A stretch of DNA of 64,000 bases from Streptomyces sp. Z26 (GTDB lineage Bacteria; Actinomycetota; Actinomycetes; Streptomycetales; Streptomycetaceae), in assembly GCF_003665095.1 (NCBI RefSeq), contig NZ_RCHV01000002.1:4264501-4328500 (forward strand), written 5' to 3'. Made by a program: the position numbers and the translations under genes. Positions 15,887 through 24,451 of the stretch are shown here, one piece after another (the first letter of the stretch is position 1; each line of letters starts with the position of its first letter). Below the pieces are notes generated by a model. The model had not been told where the DNA came from. It saw only the letters and a program-made list of their open reading frames with translations, and did no database searches.

Positions 15887-17375
15887 CGAGGTACGCCTCC
15901 AGACCGTGCCGACCGCCCTCGCGGCCGAACCCCGACTCCTGGTAACCGCCGAACGGCGAGGTCGGATCGAACTTGTTGAACGTGTTGGACCAGATGACGC
16001 CTGCCCGCAGCTCCCGCGCCATCCTCAGCATGCGCGAGCCCTTCTCCGTCCAGACGCCCGCCGACAGCCCGTACGGCGTGTTGTTCGCCTTGGCCACCGC
16101 CTCGTCCGGGGTGCGGAAGGTCAGCACGGACAGGACCGGGCCGAAGATCTCCTCGCGCGCGATCCGGTGCGCCTGCGTGACGCCGGTGAAGACCGTCGGC
16201 GCGAACCAGTAGCCCGTCGTGGGCAGTTCGCACGCCGGGGACCAGCGCTCCGCGCCCTCCTCCTCGCCCGCGCGCGCCAGCTCGGTGATCCGGGCCAGCT
16301 GCTCGGCCGAGTTGATCGCGCCCACGTCGGTGTTCTTGTCCAACGGGTCGCCCACGCGCAGGGTGGTGAGGCGCCGCTTGAGCGCGTCCAGCACCTCGTC
16401 CCGTACGGACTCCTGCACCAGCAGCCGCGAACCCGCGCAGCAGACCTGGCCGCCGTTGAAGAAGATGCCGTCGACGATGCCCTCGACGGCCTGGTCGACG
16501 GGGGCGTCGTCGAAGACGATGTTCGCGCCCTTGCCGCCCAGCTCCAGCGTCAGCCGCTTACGGGTGCCCGCGACCGTACGCGCGATCTCCTTGCCCACCG
16601 CCGTCGAGCCGGTGAACGCGACCTTGTCCACGTCCGGGTGCGCCACGAGGGCGGCGCCGACCGGGCCGTCGCCCGTGACGATGTTGACGACGCCCGGCGG
16701 CAGGCCCGCCTGACGGCAGACGTCCGCGAAGAACAGCGCCGACAGGGGCGTCGTCTCGGCGGGCTTGAGCACCACCGTGTTGCCCGTGGCCAGCGCGGGC
16801 GCGACCTTCCAGGCGAGCATCAGCAGCGGGAAGTTCCACGGGATGACCTGGGCGGCGACGCCCAGCGGGCGCGGGGCGGGGCCGAAGCCCGCGTGCGGGA
16901 GCTTGTCGGCCCAGCCCGCGTAGTAGAAGAAGTGGGCGGCGACCAGCGGGAGGTCGGCGTCCCGCGTCTCGCGGATCGGCTTCCCGTTGTCCAGCGTCTC
17001 CAGCACCGCCAGCTCGCGCGCCCGCTCCTGGAGGATGCGCGCGATCCGGAACAGGTACTTGGCGCGCTCGGCGCCCGGCAGCGCGGACCAGCGCGCGAAG
17101 GCGGCGCGCGCCGCCCGTACGGCCGCGTCCACGTCCTCCGGACCGGCCTGCGCCACCTCGGACAGGACCTCCTCGGTGGCGGGCGAGACGGTCTTGAAGA
17201 CCTTGCCGTCGGCCGCCTCGCGGAACTCGCCGTCCACGAACAGCCCGTAGCTGGGCGCGATGTCGACGACGGCGCGCGACTCGGGCGCGGGGGCGTAGGC
17301 GAACGCCTCGGACGGGCCCCGGGGGACGGGTGCCTCGGCGCGGGGGGTGTCGGGTCGGGGTGCTTCGCGTGTCAT
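15879..17375 (-). CDS. aldehyde dehydrogenase (NAD-dependent)
   Basis: 498 residues, a full-length ALDH. Motifs: PWNFPLLMLAWKVAPAL, GSTAVGKEI (NAD binding), ELGGKGANIVFDD with catalytic Glu, FNGGQVCCAGSRL with catalytic Cys, and EEIFGPVLSVL. It lies 5 bases after deoC, whose product yields acetaldehyde from deoxyribose-5-phosphate, so oxidation of acetaldehyde to acetate is the likely role. The ATG at 17375 is the first start after the deoC stop. An extra 35-residue Pro/Ala-rich leader precedes the core. Confidence 0.92.
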   Translation of the reverse strand: MTREAPRPDTPRAEAPVPRGPSEAFAYAPAPESRAVVDIAPSYGLFVDGEFREAADGKVFKTVSPATEEVLSEVAQAGPEDVDAAVRAARAAFARWSALPGAERAKYLFRIARILQERARELAVLETLDNGKPIRETRDADLPLVAAHFFYYAGWADKLPHAGFGPAPRPLGVAAQVIPWNFPLLMLAWKVAPALATGNTVVLKPAETTPLSALFFADVCRQAGLPPGVVNIVTGDGPVGAALVAHPDVDKVAFTGSTAVGKEIARTVAGTRKRLTLELGGKGANIVFDDAPVDQAVEGIVDGIFFNGGQVCCAGSRLLVQESVRDEVLDALKRRLTTLRVGDPLDKNTDVGAINSAEQLARITELARAGEEEGAERWSPACELPTTGYWFAPTVFTGVTQAHRIAREEIFGPVLSVLTFRTPDEAVAKANNTPYGLSAGVWTEKGSRMLRMARELRAGVIWSNTFNKFDPTSPFGGYQESGFGREGGRHGLEAYLDV

Positions 17376-17380
17376 CTGGC

Positions 17381-18421
17381 TCAGTCCACCGTCACGTAGT
17401 CGGGACCGGAGTAGCGCCCGGTGCTCAGCTTCTGGCGCTGCATCAGCAGGTCGTTCAGCAGGCTGGAGGCGCCGAAGCGGAACAGGTCCGGGGTGAGCCA
17501 GTCGGCGCCCGCCGTCTCGTTCACCAGCACCAGGTACCTGATCGCGTCCTTCGACGTACGGATGCCGCCCGCGGGCTTCACGCCGACCAGCGCGCCGGTC
17601 GCGGCGCGGAAGTCCCGTACGGCCTCCAGCATCAGCAGCGTGTTCGGCGGGGTCGCGTTGACGGCGACCTTGCCGGTCGAGGTCTTGATGAAGTCGGCGC
17701 CCGCCAGCATCGCCAGCCAGGAGGCGCGGCGGATGTTGTCGTACGTGGCCAGCTCGCCGTTCTCGAAGATCACCTTGAGGTGGGCGGCGCTGCCGTCGGG
17801 GCGTACGCACGCCTCCCGTACGGCGCGGATCTCCTCGAACACCGACAGGTACCGGCCGGAGAGGAACGCGCCGCGGTCGATGACCATGTCGATCTCGTCG
17901 GCGCCCGCCGCCACCGCGTCCCGGGTGTCCGCGAGCTTCACCGGCAGCGCCGCACGCCCCGCCGGGAAGGCCGTCGCCACCGACGCGACGTGCACGTCCG
18001 AACCGGCCAGCGCCTCGCGGGCGGTGGCGACCATGTCCGGGTAGACGCAGATCGCCGCGACCCGGGGGACCGTTCCGTCCGTGGGGTCGGGGCTGAGGCC
18101 CTTGGCGCAGAGCGACCGGACCTTGCCGGGGGTGTCGGCGCCTTCGAGGGTCGTCAGGTCGATCATCGAGACGGCCAGGTCGATGGCGTACGCCTTGGCC
18201 GTCGTCTTGATCGAACGGGTCGCGAGCGCGGCGGCGCGCGCTTCGAGGCCGACGGCGTCGACGCCGGGCAGGCCGTGCAGGTAGCGGCGGAGGGCGGCGT
18301 CGGACGCGGTCACGTCGGCGAACGCGGCGAACGGTGAGCCGGTCGCGGCCGGGTCTCCGGACGCGCGCGCGGGCGCGCTCGCGGAGGGGGCCGCCGCGGG
18401 GGTGGAGGGGGCTGAGGACAT
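17381..18421 (-). CDS. deoC: deoxyribose-phosphate aldolase
   Basis: 346 residues, longer than E. coli DeoC because of a 40-residue Ala/Ser/Pro-rich N-terminus. It cleaves 2-deoxyribose-5-phosphate to glyceraldehyde-3-phosphate and acetaldehyde. The Schiff-base Lys lies in FIKTSTGK, and KPAGGIR and VKLADTRDAVAAGADEIDMV are conserved. It is first in an operon with two ALDH-type genes. Its start follows the palindrome CTACACGCGTAG by 19 bases, the variant of the operator also found before add and the purine nucleoside phosphorylase gene. Confidence 0.95.
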   Translation of the reverse strand: MSSAPSTPAAAPSASAPARASGDPAATGSPFAAFADVTASDAALRRYLHGLPGVDAVGLEARAAALATRSIKTTAKAYAIDLAVSMIDLTTLEGADTPGKVRSLCAKGLSPDPTDGTVPRVAAICVYPDMVATAREALAGSDVHVASVATAFPAGRAALPVKLADTRDAVAAGADEIDMVIDRGAFLSGRYLSVFEEIRAVREACVRPDGSAAHLKVIFENGELATYDNIRRASWLAMLAGADFIKTSTGKVAVNATPPNTLLMLEAVRDFRAATGALVGVKPAGGIRTSKDAIRYLVLVNETAGADWLTPDLFRFGASSLLNDLLMQRQKLSTGRYSGPDYVTVD

Positions 18422-18440
18422 GGTCACCAGCGGAGCATAT

Positions 18441-18452
18441 CTACACGCGTAG
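18441..18452. promoter_or_regulatory. palindromic operator upstream of deoC
   Basis: CTACACGCGTAG (CTACGCGTGTAG on the deoC strand) differs by one base from the palindrome before add and the phosphorylase gene. It lies between a TTCAGA -35-like element and a TATGCT -10-like element on the minus strand. Confidence 0.6.
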
Positions 18453-18480
18453 CGTCCTCTGAAGCGCGGAGTCGGAGATC

Positions 18481-18506
18481 GATGCCGGACCGCAACGTCC
18501 GGCATC
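18481..18506. promoter_or_regulatory. perfect inverted repeat between deoC and the PH-domain gene
   Basis: GATGCCGGAC and GTCCGGCATC, 10-base perfect arms around CGCAAC. It overlaps the place where the -35 region of the rightward gene should be (a CACAAT box is 7 bases before the ATG at 18532). It is distinct from the CTACGCGCGTAG operator 29 bases away. I infer a second regulator site. Confidence 0.5.
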
Positions 18507-18531
18507 CGGACGGTCGGGCACAATCGGCCCC

Positions 18532-19362
18532 ATGACGAGCGAGCACCAGGGCCCCGAACGGCGCGAGAGCACGCGCGAGCGCGAGCGGGAGGAGCGGGCC
18601 GGTACGGCGGACGGGGTCGAGGCCGGTACGGCGGAGGGCGCGGACGGTCCGGACAGCCCGGACGCCGGGGAGGTCGCGGGTGAGGCCGGGGCGGAGGCCG
18701 GTGCCGTGCCGGCACCGCAGCCCGAGCCGCCCAAGTACGCCGAGCACGTCTACCGCGCGCCGTCCGCCATCGCCGGTGGCGTCGTCCTGCTCGCCCTCGC
18801 CGCCTGGCTGGGCACGGACGCGGTCCTCAACGGCTCCGGCCGCACGCCCGCCATCTCCCTCGCCGGGCTGCTGCTCTTCGTGCCGGTCGTCGTCGCGTAC
18901 ACCCTGCGCCCCGCCGTCTTCGCCAACACCGAGCGGCTGCGCGTACGGAACCCGCTGCGCACCATCACCGTGCCGTGGCCGTCCGTCGAGTCGCTCCAGG
19001 CGGGCTACACCAGCGAGGTCGTCGCGGACGAGCGCACGTACCAGCTCTGGGCCATCCCCGTCTCGCTCCGCGCCCGCAAGGGCGTCCAGCGCCACAACGC
19101 ACGGGTACGGGCCGGGGAGCCGCCCGCCCGCGGCTTCCTCGGCATCGGCGGCCAGGCCGTCACCTCCGAGGCGGACATGGTCGAGCGGCGGGCCAGCTCC
19201 GACCAGGCGATCGACGAGCTGCGGGAGTTGGCGTTCCGGCACGCCGAGGACGGCGACGCGCCCGCCCCGGCGGGCCGGGTCACGGTGCGGTGGGCGTACG
19301 AGGTGCTCGTCCCGGCCCTGCTCGGCGCCGTGGCGCTCGCGCTCCTCGTCGGCACGCGCTGA
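18532..19362 (+). CDS. PH-domain membrane protein
   Basis: 276 residues. The acidic/Ala-rich cytoplasmic leader (1-80) precedes two membrane segments (IAGGVVLLALAAWLGTDAV, ISLAGLLLFVPVVVAYTL) and a bacterial PH-like domain (NTERLRVRNPLRTITVPWPSVESLQAGYTSEVV). A final membrane helix (LLGAVALALLVGT) follows. The homologous gene sits beside deoC in S. coelicolor as I recall; its function is unknown. It is convergent with the phosphomannomutase gene across a strong hairpin. Confidence 0.8.
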   Translation: MTSEHQGPERRESTREREREERAGTADGVEAGTAEGADGPDSPDAGEVAGEAGAEAGAVPAPQPEPPKYAEHVYRAPSAIAGGVVLLALAAWLGTDAVLNGSGRTPAISLAGLLLFVPVVVAYTLRPAVFANTERLRVRNPLRTITVPWPSVESLQAGYTSEVVADERTYQLWAIPVSLRARKGVQRHNARVRAGEPPARGFLGIGGQAVTSEADMVERRASSDQAIDELRELAFRHAEDGDAPAPAGRVTVRWAYEVLVPALLGAVALALLVGTR

Positions 19363-19435
19363 CACCTCGGCGGACGCGGCAGCGCGGGGCGCGTCGTACG
19401 GCGCGGGGCCGGACGCACGCGGGGCCGGACGCACC

Positions 19436-19470
19436 CGGGGGCGGGGCGTCCCCCGTACGCCCCGCCCCCG
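19436..19470. terminator. bidirectional hairpin between convergent genes
   Basis: Perfect 14-base inverted arms around a 7-base loop, between the PH-domain gene and the phosphomannomutase gene, which converge here. A direct repeat GGGGCCGGACGCAC precedes it. Confidence 0.75.
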
Positions 19471-19522
19471 TGTCCTCGCGCGCGCCCGTGGTCCGGCGCG
19501 CGCCGCCCTCGACCGCCGGTCG

Positions 19523-21202
19523 TCAGATGCCCGCCGCCGCGCCCAGGTCCGCCTTCAGCGCCGCCAGCACCTCCGCGGCGCGCTCCCGCGCTGCGGGCAG
19601 CGCGGCGGCGTCCGCCACCGGCACGACCGCCTCCAGGTAGCACTTCAGCTTCGGCTCCGTGCCGCTCGGCCGTACGACGACGCGGGCCGCGCCGTCGCCC
19701 AGCCGGTAGCGCAGCCCGTCGGTCGGCGGCAGGTCGGGGGAGCCCTCGGTCAGGTCCTCGGCCGAGGCGACGGGCAGCCCCGCGAGCGTCGTGGGCGGGT
19801 TGGTGCGCAGCCGTTCCATGGCGGCGGCGATCAGGGAGAGGTCCTCGACGCGTACGGACAGCTGGTCCGTGGCGTGCACCCCGTGCTCCAGGGCGAGGTC
19901 GTCGAGCAGGCCGGTGAGCGTACGGCCCGACGCCCGCAGTTCGGCGGCGAGTTCGGCGACGAGGAGGGCGGCGGTGATGCCGTCCTTGTCGCGTACGCCG
20001 CTGGGGTCGACGCAGTAGCCGAGGGCCTCCTCGTACGCGTACCGCAGCCCGTCCACGCGGGCCAGCCACTTGAAGCCGGTCAGCGTCTCCTCGTACGGCA
20101 GCCGCGCGGCCATCGCGATGCGCTCCAGCAGCGACGACGACACGATCGTCGTCGCCAGCGCGCCCCGCGCCCCCTTGCCCACCAGGTGCGTGGCGAGCAG
20201 CGCGCCGACCTCGTCGCCGCGCAGCATCCGCCAGCCCGGTTCCGCCGCCGGGTCGGGGACGGCGACGGCGCAGCGGTCGGCGTCGGGGTCGTTGGCGACG
20301 ATCAGGTCCGGGGTGGGGTCGGCGGCGCGCGCGGTGGCGTACGCGAGGTCCATCGCGCCCGGTTCCTCGGGGTTGGGGAAGGCGACGGTCGGGAAGTCCG
20401 GGTCCGGCTCGGCCTGTTCGGTGGTGGCGACCGGCGCGGGGAAGCCCGCCCGTACGAACGCGTCGTGCAGCGTACGCGCGCCCACCCCGTGCAGCGCCGT
20501 GTGCACGGTGCGCACGTGGCGCGGGGAGCCCTCGGTGAGCACCGTGCCCGTACGGTCCAGGTACGCCTCGACGATCTCCTCGCCCAGCGTCTCCCAGCCG
20601 TCGTCCGGCCGGGGCACCCCGGCGAGCGGGCCGACGGCGGCGATGGCGGCGGCGATGTCCGCGTCGGCGGGCGGCACGATCTGGGCGCCCTCGCCGCCGA
20701 GGTAGACCTTGTAGCCGTTGTCGCGCGGCGGGTTGTGGCTGGCGGTGACGGTCACCCCGGCGGCGGCGCCGAGGTGGCGTACGGCGAAGGCCAGCACGGG
20801 CGTCGGCAGCGGGCGCGGCAGCAGCGCGGCGCGCAGCCCGGCGCCGGTCATCACGGCGGCGGTGTCGCGCGCGAACTCGGCGCTCTTGTGCCGCGCGTCG
20901 TACCCGACGACGACGAGCCCGCCGCCCGCGCCGCTGTACGTACGCCGTACGTACGCCGCCAGCCCGGCCGCCGCCCGGATCACCACGGCGCGGTTCATCC
21001 GCATCGGCCCGGCGCCCAGCTCGCCGCGGAGCCCGGCCGTACCGAACTGGAGGGTGCCGGCGAAGCGGTCCACCAACTCCCCGGCGGCCGCGGCCTCCCC
21101 GGCGTCGGCCCGCTCGACCAGTCCGGCCAGCTCCGCGCGCGTACCCGGGTCCGGGTCCTCGGCGAGCCATGCGCGGGCCTGGGCGATGACATCGTTGTGC
21201 AC
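19523..21202 (-). CDS. phospho-sugar mutase (phosphomannomutase/phosphopentomutase type)
   Basis: 559 residues of the alpha-D-phosphohexomutase family. The phosphoserine loop is TVTASHNPP, the metal loop DPDADRC, the sugar-binding loop GYCVDPSGVRDKDG-like, and the phosphate-binding loop RPSGTEPKLKCY. Its place between deoC and purine nucleoside phosphorylase suggests interconversion of (deoxy)ribose-1-phosphate and -5-phosphate, linking the phosphorylase to DeoC. This is inferred, and the usual annotation is phosphomannomutase. The start GTG at 21202 follows GGCAGGAAC. Confidence 0.9.
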   Translation of the reverse strand: MHNDVIAQARAWLAEDPDPGTRAELAGLVERADAGEAAAAGELVDRFAGTLQFGTAGLRGELGAGPMRMNRAVVIRAAAGLAAYVRRTYSGAGGGLVVVGYDARHKSAEFARDTAAVMTGAGLRAALLPRPLPTPVLAFAVRHLGAAAGVTVTASHNPPRDNGYKVYLGGEGAQIVPPADADIAAAIAAVGPLAGVPRPDDGWETLGEEIVEAYLDRTGTVLTEGSPRHVRTVHTALHGVGARTLHDAFVRAGFPAPVATTEQAEPDPDFPTVAFPNPEEPGAMDLAYATARAADPTPDLIVANDPDADRCAVAVPDPAAEPGWRMLRGDEVGALLATHLVGKGARGALATTIVSSSLLERIAMAARLPYEETLTGFKWLARVDGLRYAYEEALGYCVDPSGVRDKDGITAALLVAELAAELRASGRTLTGLLDDLALEHGVHATDQLSVRVEDLSLIAAAMERLRTNPPTTLAGLPVASAEDLTEGSPDLPPTDGLRYRLGDGAARVVVRPSGTEPKLKCYLEAVVPVADAAALPAARERAAEVLAALKADLGAAAGI

Positions 21203-21284
21203 GGGGGTTCCTGCCTCTCGAACGGTCCGGTCCGTACTACGGGGTCCGGGCCGCACGCGCTGCCCGGGACGACGGTCTTCCCGC

Positions 21285-22109
21285 TCAGATGCGGCCGAGC
21301 ACCTGCGACAGCAGGGAACCCATGCGGCTGGCGGAGTCGCGGCCCGCCTGGAGGACCTCCTCGTGGCTGAGGGGTTCGCCGGTCATGCCCGCGGCGAGGT
21401 TCGTGACGAGGGAGATGCCGAGCACCTCGGCGCCCGCCTCGCGCGCGGCGATGGCCTCCAGCACGGTGGACATCCCGACCAGGTCGCCGCCCAGGGTCCG
21501 GAGCATGTTGATCTCGGCGGGCGTCTCGTAGTGCGGCCCGGTGACCTGCACGTACACGCCCTCCTCCAGGGAGGGTTCGATCTCCTGGCACAGGGTGCGC
21601 AGGCGCGGCGAGTACAGGTCGGTGAGGTCGACGAAGTGCGGGCCGACGATGGGCGACGCGGCGGTGAGGTTGATGTGGTCGCGGATCAGCACGGGCTGCC
21701 CGGCGCGCATGCCGTCGCGCAGGCCGCCGCAGCCGTTCGTCAGCACGATGGACTTGCAGCCCGCGGCCACGGCCGTACGGACGCCGTGCGCGACGGGGGC
21801 GACGCCGAGGCCCTCGTAGTAGTGCGTGCGGCCGAGGAAGAGGAGCGCGCGCTTCTCGCCCACCTTGTACGAGCGGACCTTCCCGGAGTGGCCCTCGACC
21901 GTCGGCCGGGGGAAGCCGGGCAGCTCGGTGACGGGGAACTCGTGCTCGGGCGCCCCGAGCACCTCGGCGGCGGGATGCCAGCCGGAGCCCATCACGAGGG
22001 CGACGTCGTGGCTGTCCACCCCGGTGAGCTCCCGGAGGCGGTTGGCGGCGGCCTCGGCGGAGGGGGTGCCGTGGTCTTCGGGAGTGCCCGATACGGGAGA
22101 TGCGTTCAC
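21285..22109 (-). CDS. purine nucleoside phosphorylase
   Basis: 274 residues, trimeric PNP family (PNP/MTAP type). It splits purine (deoxy)nucleosides with phosphate. Motifs: ALVMGSGWHPAAEVLG (phosphate site), GRTHYYEGLG, LTNGCGGLRDGM, VGMSTVLEAIAAREAGAEVLGISLVTN. The GTG start at 22109 is chosen because it leaves the upstream operator outside the coding region. An ATG at 22130 would add seven residues and put the operator 5 bases away. A TACCCT box ends 7 bases before the GTG. Confidence 0.93.
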   Translation of the reverse strand: MNASPVSGTPEDHGTPSAEAAANRLRELTGVDSHDVALVMGSGWHPAAEVLGAPEHEFPVTELPGFPRPTVEGHSGKVRSYKVGEKRALLFLGRTHYYEGLGVAPVAHGVRTAVAAGCKSIVLTNGCGGLRDGMRAGQPVLIRDHINLTAASPIVGPHFVDLTDLYSPRLRTLCQEIEPSLEEGVYVQVTGPHYETPAEINMLRTLGGDLVGMSTVLEAIAAREAGAEVLGISLVTNLAAGMTGEPLSHEEVLQAGRDSASRMGSLLSQVLGRI

Positions 22110-22134
22110 GCGCACGAGGGTAGCCTGCATGAGC

Positions 22135-22146
22135 CTACGCGCGTAG
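22135..22146. promoter_or_regulatory. palindromic operator upstream of purine nucleoside phosphorylase
   Basis: CTACGCGCGTAG, identical to the site before add and one base different from the deoC site. It is 25 bases upstream of the assigned start. Confidence 0.65.
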
Positions 22147-22295
22147 ACGGGGTGATGGGGCAGTCTTGCGGAACGGCGGATTCCGGCCACCTGGGGCGCA
22201 GTTGACCCGGGAGCGCGCTGACGCACCGCCGGGTCCGTACGCCCTCCCTGGTCACGGCCGTCGCGCACGGCACACGCGGCCCGCCGGGCGGCCCT

Positions 22296-22733
22296 CTAGC
22301 AGGGGCGCTTGCGCAGCTCCGTCACGTAGTCGTGCGGGGCGCCCGCCGACTCGGCGGCGTCCGCGATCTCCCCGAGGTAGCGCGCGGAGGGGAGGCCGCC
22401 CTCGTAGCCGTTCAGGACGTAGCACCAGGCGGGTTCGTTCCCGTCCAGGGTGTGGACCCTGATCCGCATCCGGCGGTAGATGTCCAGGCCGACGCCCTCC
22501 CACCGGTCCATGGCGTCCTCGTCCATGGGCGCGATGTCGTACATGGCGACGAAGACCTGCGAGCGCGGCGCCTCGACCACGGTGGCCAGCGCGCCCTCCC
22601 AGCCCATGTGCTCGCCACCGAAGGTGAGGCGCCAGCCGTCCAGCCATCCGGTGCCGCGCAGCGGCGAGTGCGGAGCGCGGCGTGACATCAGCCGCGCGTC
22701 GAGGGTGCCGGCGTAGGCGGCGAAGAGCGACAT
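22296..22733 (-). CDS. gamma-glutamylcyclotransferase-fold protein
   Basis: 145 residues. The start MSLFAAYAGTLDARLM corresponds to the (Y/F)GTL substrate loop of the AIG2/GGCT fold, and the acidic catalytic position is in VFVAMYDIAPMDEDAMDRWEG. WCYVLNGYEGGLPSARYLGEIADAAE is characteristic of the actinobacterial branch. It possibly acts on gamma-glutamyl amines or peptides. It is monocistronic and divergent from the lpdA-like gene. Confidence 0.85.
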   Translation of the reverse strand: MSLFAAYAGTLDARLMSRRAPHSPLRGTGWLDGWRLTFGGEHMGWEGALATVVEAPRSQVFVAMYDIAPMDEDAMDRWEGVGLDIYRRMRIRVHTLDGNEPAWCYVLNGYEGGLPSARYLGEIADAAESAGAPHDYVTELRKRPC

Positions 22734-22899
22734 GGGTCGAGAGTACGGGAGTGCTCCGCCGGGTTCACCGCACAGGACGTCGCGCGGGACGTACGCCACG
22801 GTGCGCGCGTGGGCGGAACCGACGCGTCCGGAAACCGGCGCACGGCCTCCCCGCGGGGGCGGGGCGCGGAACGCGGGACGTGTGGGGGACACTGGACAG

Positions 22900-24336
22900 G
22901 TGACTCGGATCGTGATCATCGGTGGCGGACCTGGCGGCTACGAAGCGGCGCTGGTGGCGTCGCAGCTCGGCGCGGAGGTGACCGTCGTCGACTGCGACGG
23001 CCTCGGCGGCGCCTCGGTGCTCACCGACTGCGTACCGTCGAAGACGCTCATCGCGACCGCCGAGGTGATGACCAACTTCGACTCCTCGCACGAGGAGCTG
23101 GGCATCCGGATCGAGGACGACACCCCGCCCATAGAGCAGGCCGCCCGCGTCGTCGGCGTCGACCTCGGCAAGGTGAACCGCCGCGTCAAGCGCCTCGCGC
23201 TGGCCCAGTCGCACGACATCGCCGCGTCCGTCACCCGTTCCGGTGCCCGCGTGATCCGTGGCCGGGGGCGGCTGGAGCCGAACCAGGCGCCGGACGGCTC
23301 CCGGCAGGTCGTCGTACGGGACGCGGAGGGCGGCGAGGAGAACCTCACCGCGGACGCCGTGCTGATCGCCACCGGCGGCCACCCGCGCGAGATCCCCGAC
23401 GCCCGCCCGGACGGGCGCCGCATCCTCAACTGGACGCAGCTGTACGACCTGGAGGAGCTGCCGGAGGAGCTGGTCGTCGTCGGTTCCGGCGTCACCGGCG
23501 CCGAGTTCGCCGGGGCGTACCAGGCCCTCGGCTCGCAGGTCACCCTCGTCTCCTCGCGCGACCGCGTGCTGCCCGGCGAGGACCCGGACGCCGCCGCCGT
23601 GCTGGAGGACGTCTTCCGGCGGCGCGGCATGAACGTCATGGCGCGCTCCCGCGCCGCCTCCGCGAAGCTCGCGGGCGACGGCGTGGAGGTGACCCTCAGC
23701 GACGGCCGTACGGTCACCGGCACCCACTGCCTCGTCGCCGTCGGCGCCGTCCCCAACACCGGTGACATGGGCCTGGAGGAGGCGGGCGTACGGCTGCACG
23801 ACTCCGGCCACATCCGTACGGACAAGGTCTCCCGTACGTCCGCACCCGGCGTGTACGCGGCGGGCGACTGCACGGGCGTGCTCGCGCTCGCGTCGGTCGC
23901 GGCGATGCAGGGGCGGATCGCGATGTACCACTTCCTCGGCGACGCGGTGGCCCCGCTGAACCTGAAGACGGTGTCGGCGAACATCTTCACCGACCCCGAG
24001 ATCGCCACCGTCGGTTACTCCCAGGCGGACATCGACGGCGGCATCATGGACGCCCGCGTCGTGAAGCTCCCGCTGCTGCGCAACCCGCGCGCGAAGATGC
24101 AGGGCATCCGGGACGGCTTCGTGAAGCTGTTCTGCCGGCCCGGTACGGGAATCGTCGTGGGCGGGGTGATCGTGGCCCCCCGCGCGAGCGAACTGATCCA
24201 CCCGATCTCGCTCGCGGTCGACAACAACCTGACGGTGGAGCAGGTCGCGAAGGCGTTCACCGTGTACCCGTCGCTGAGCGGCTCGATCGCCGAGGTGGCA
24301 CGGCAGTTGCACAGCCGTAAGGGCGCCGACGGCTGA
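22900..24336 (+). CDS. lpdA: NAD(P)H-quinone dehydrogenase, flavoprotein disulfide reductase family
   Basis: 478 residues. The FAD Rossmann motif GGGPGGYEAA is at residues 8-17. Only one cysteine is present at the redox site (VLTDCVPSKT), so the CxxxxC disulfide of true lipoamide dehydrogenases is missing, as in the LpdA-type quinone reductases of mycobacteria. The NAD site is VVVGSGVTGAEFAGAY, the second FAD contact VYAAGDCTGV, and the C-terminal dimer domain ends with LHSRKGADG. It starts at a GTG with GGGGGAC upstream. Confidence 0.88.
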   Translation: MTRIVIIGGGPGGYEAALVASQLGAEVTVVDCDGLGGASVLTDCVPSKTLIATAEVMTNFDSSHEELGIRIEDDTPPIEQAARVVGVDLGKVNRRVKRLALAQSHDIAASVTRSGARVIRGRGRLEPNQAPDGSRQVVVRDAEGGEENLTADAVLIATGGHPREIPDARPDGRRILNWTQLYDLEELPEELVVVGSGVTGAEFAGAYQALGSQVTLVSSRDRVLPGEDPDAAAVLEDVFRRRGMNVMARSRAASAKLAGDGVEVTLSDGRTVTGTHCLVAVGAVPNTGDMGLEEAGVRLHDSGHIRTDKVSRTSAPGVYAAGDCTGVLALASVAAMQGRIAMYHFLGDAVAPLNLKTVSANIFTDPEIATVGYSQADIDGGIMDARVVKLPLLRNPRAKMQGIRDGFVKLFCRPGTGIVVGGVIVAPRASELIHPISLAVDNNLTVEQVAKAFTVYPSLSGSIAEVARQLHSRKGADG

Positions 24337-24438
24337 GCCCCGGCGAACCGGGCGCGTGGCTATACCACTTCGGCATCCGCGGTACGAACAATTTCCGATA
24401 ATTGCCGCAAGGAGCTGAAAGCAGACGGTCGGGGGAGT

Positions 24439-24444
24439 TACTGT
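24439..24444 (+). promoter_or_regulatory. -10 box of the DeoR gene, leaderless
   Basis: TACTGT ends 7 bases before the GTG start at 24452. A CTGAAA -35-like element lies 18 bases upstream. A ribosome-binding site cannot fit between. Confidence 0.45.
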
Positions 24445-24451
24445 CAGTTCT

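Noticed and set aside
12311..15979. Very long open frames on the strand opposite the phosphatase and dehydrogenase genes.
   Set aside because: They are by-products of G/C-ending codons on the real strand; the translation is Arg/Gly/Pro-rich without any family motif.
24391..24404. AATTTCCGATAATT before the DeoR gene as an operator.
   Set aside because: Only the AATT ends and the central CG are symmetric; too weak to call.
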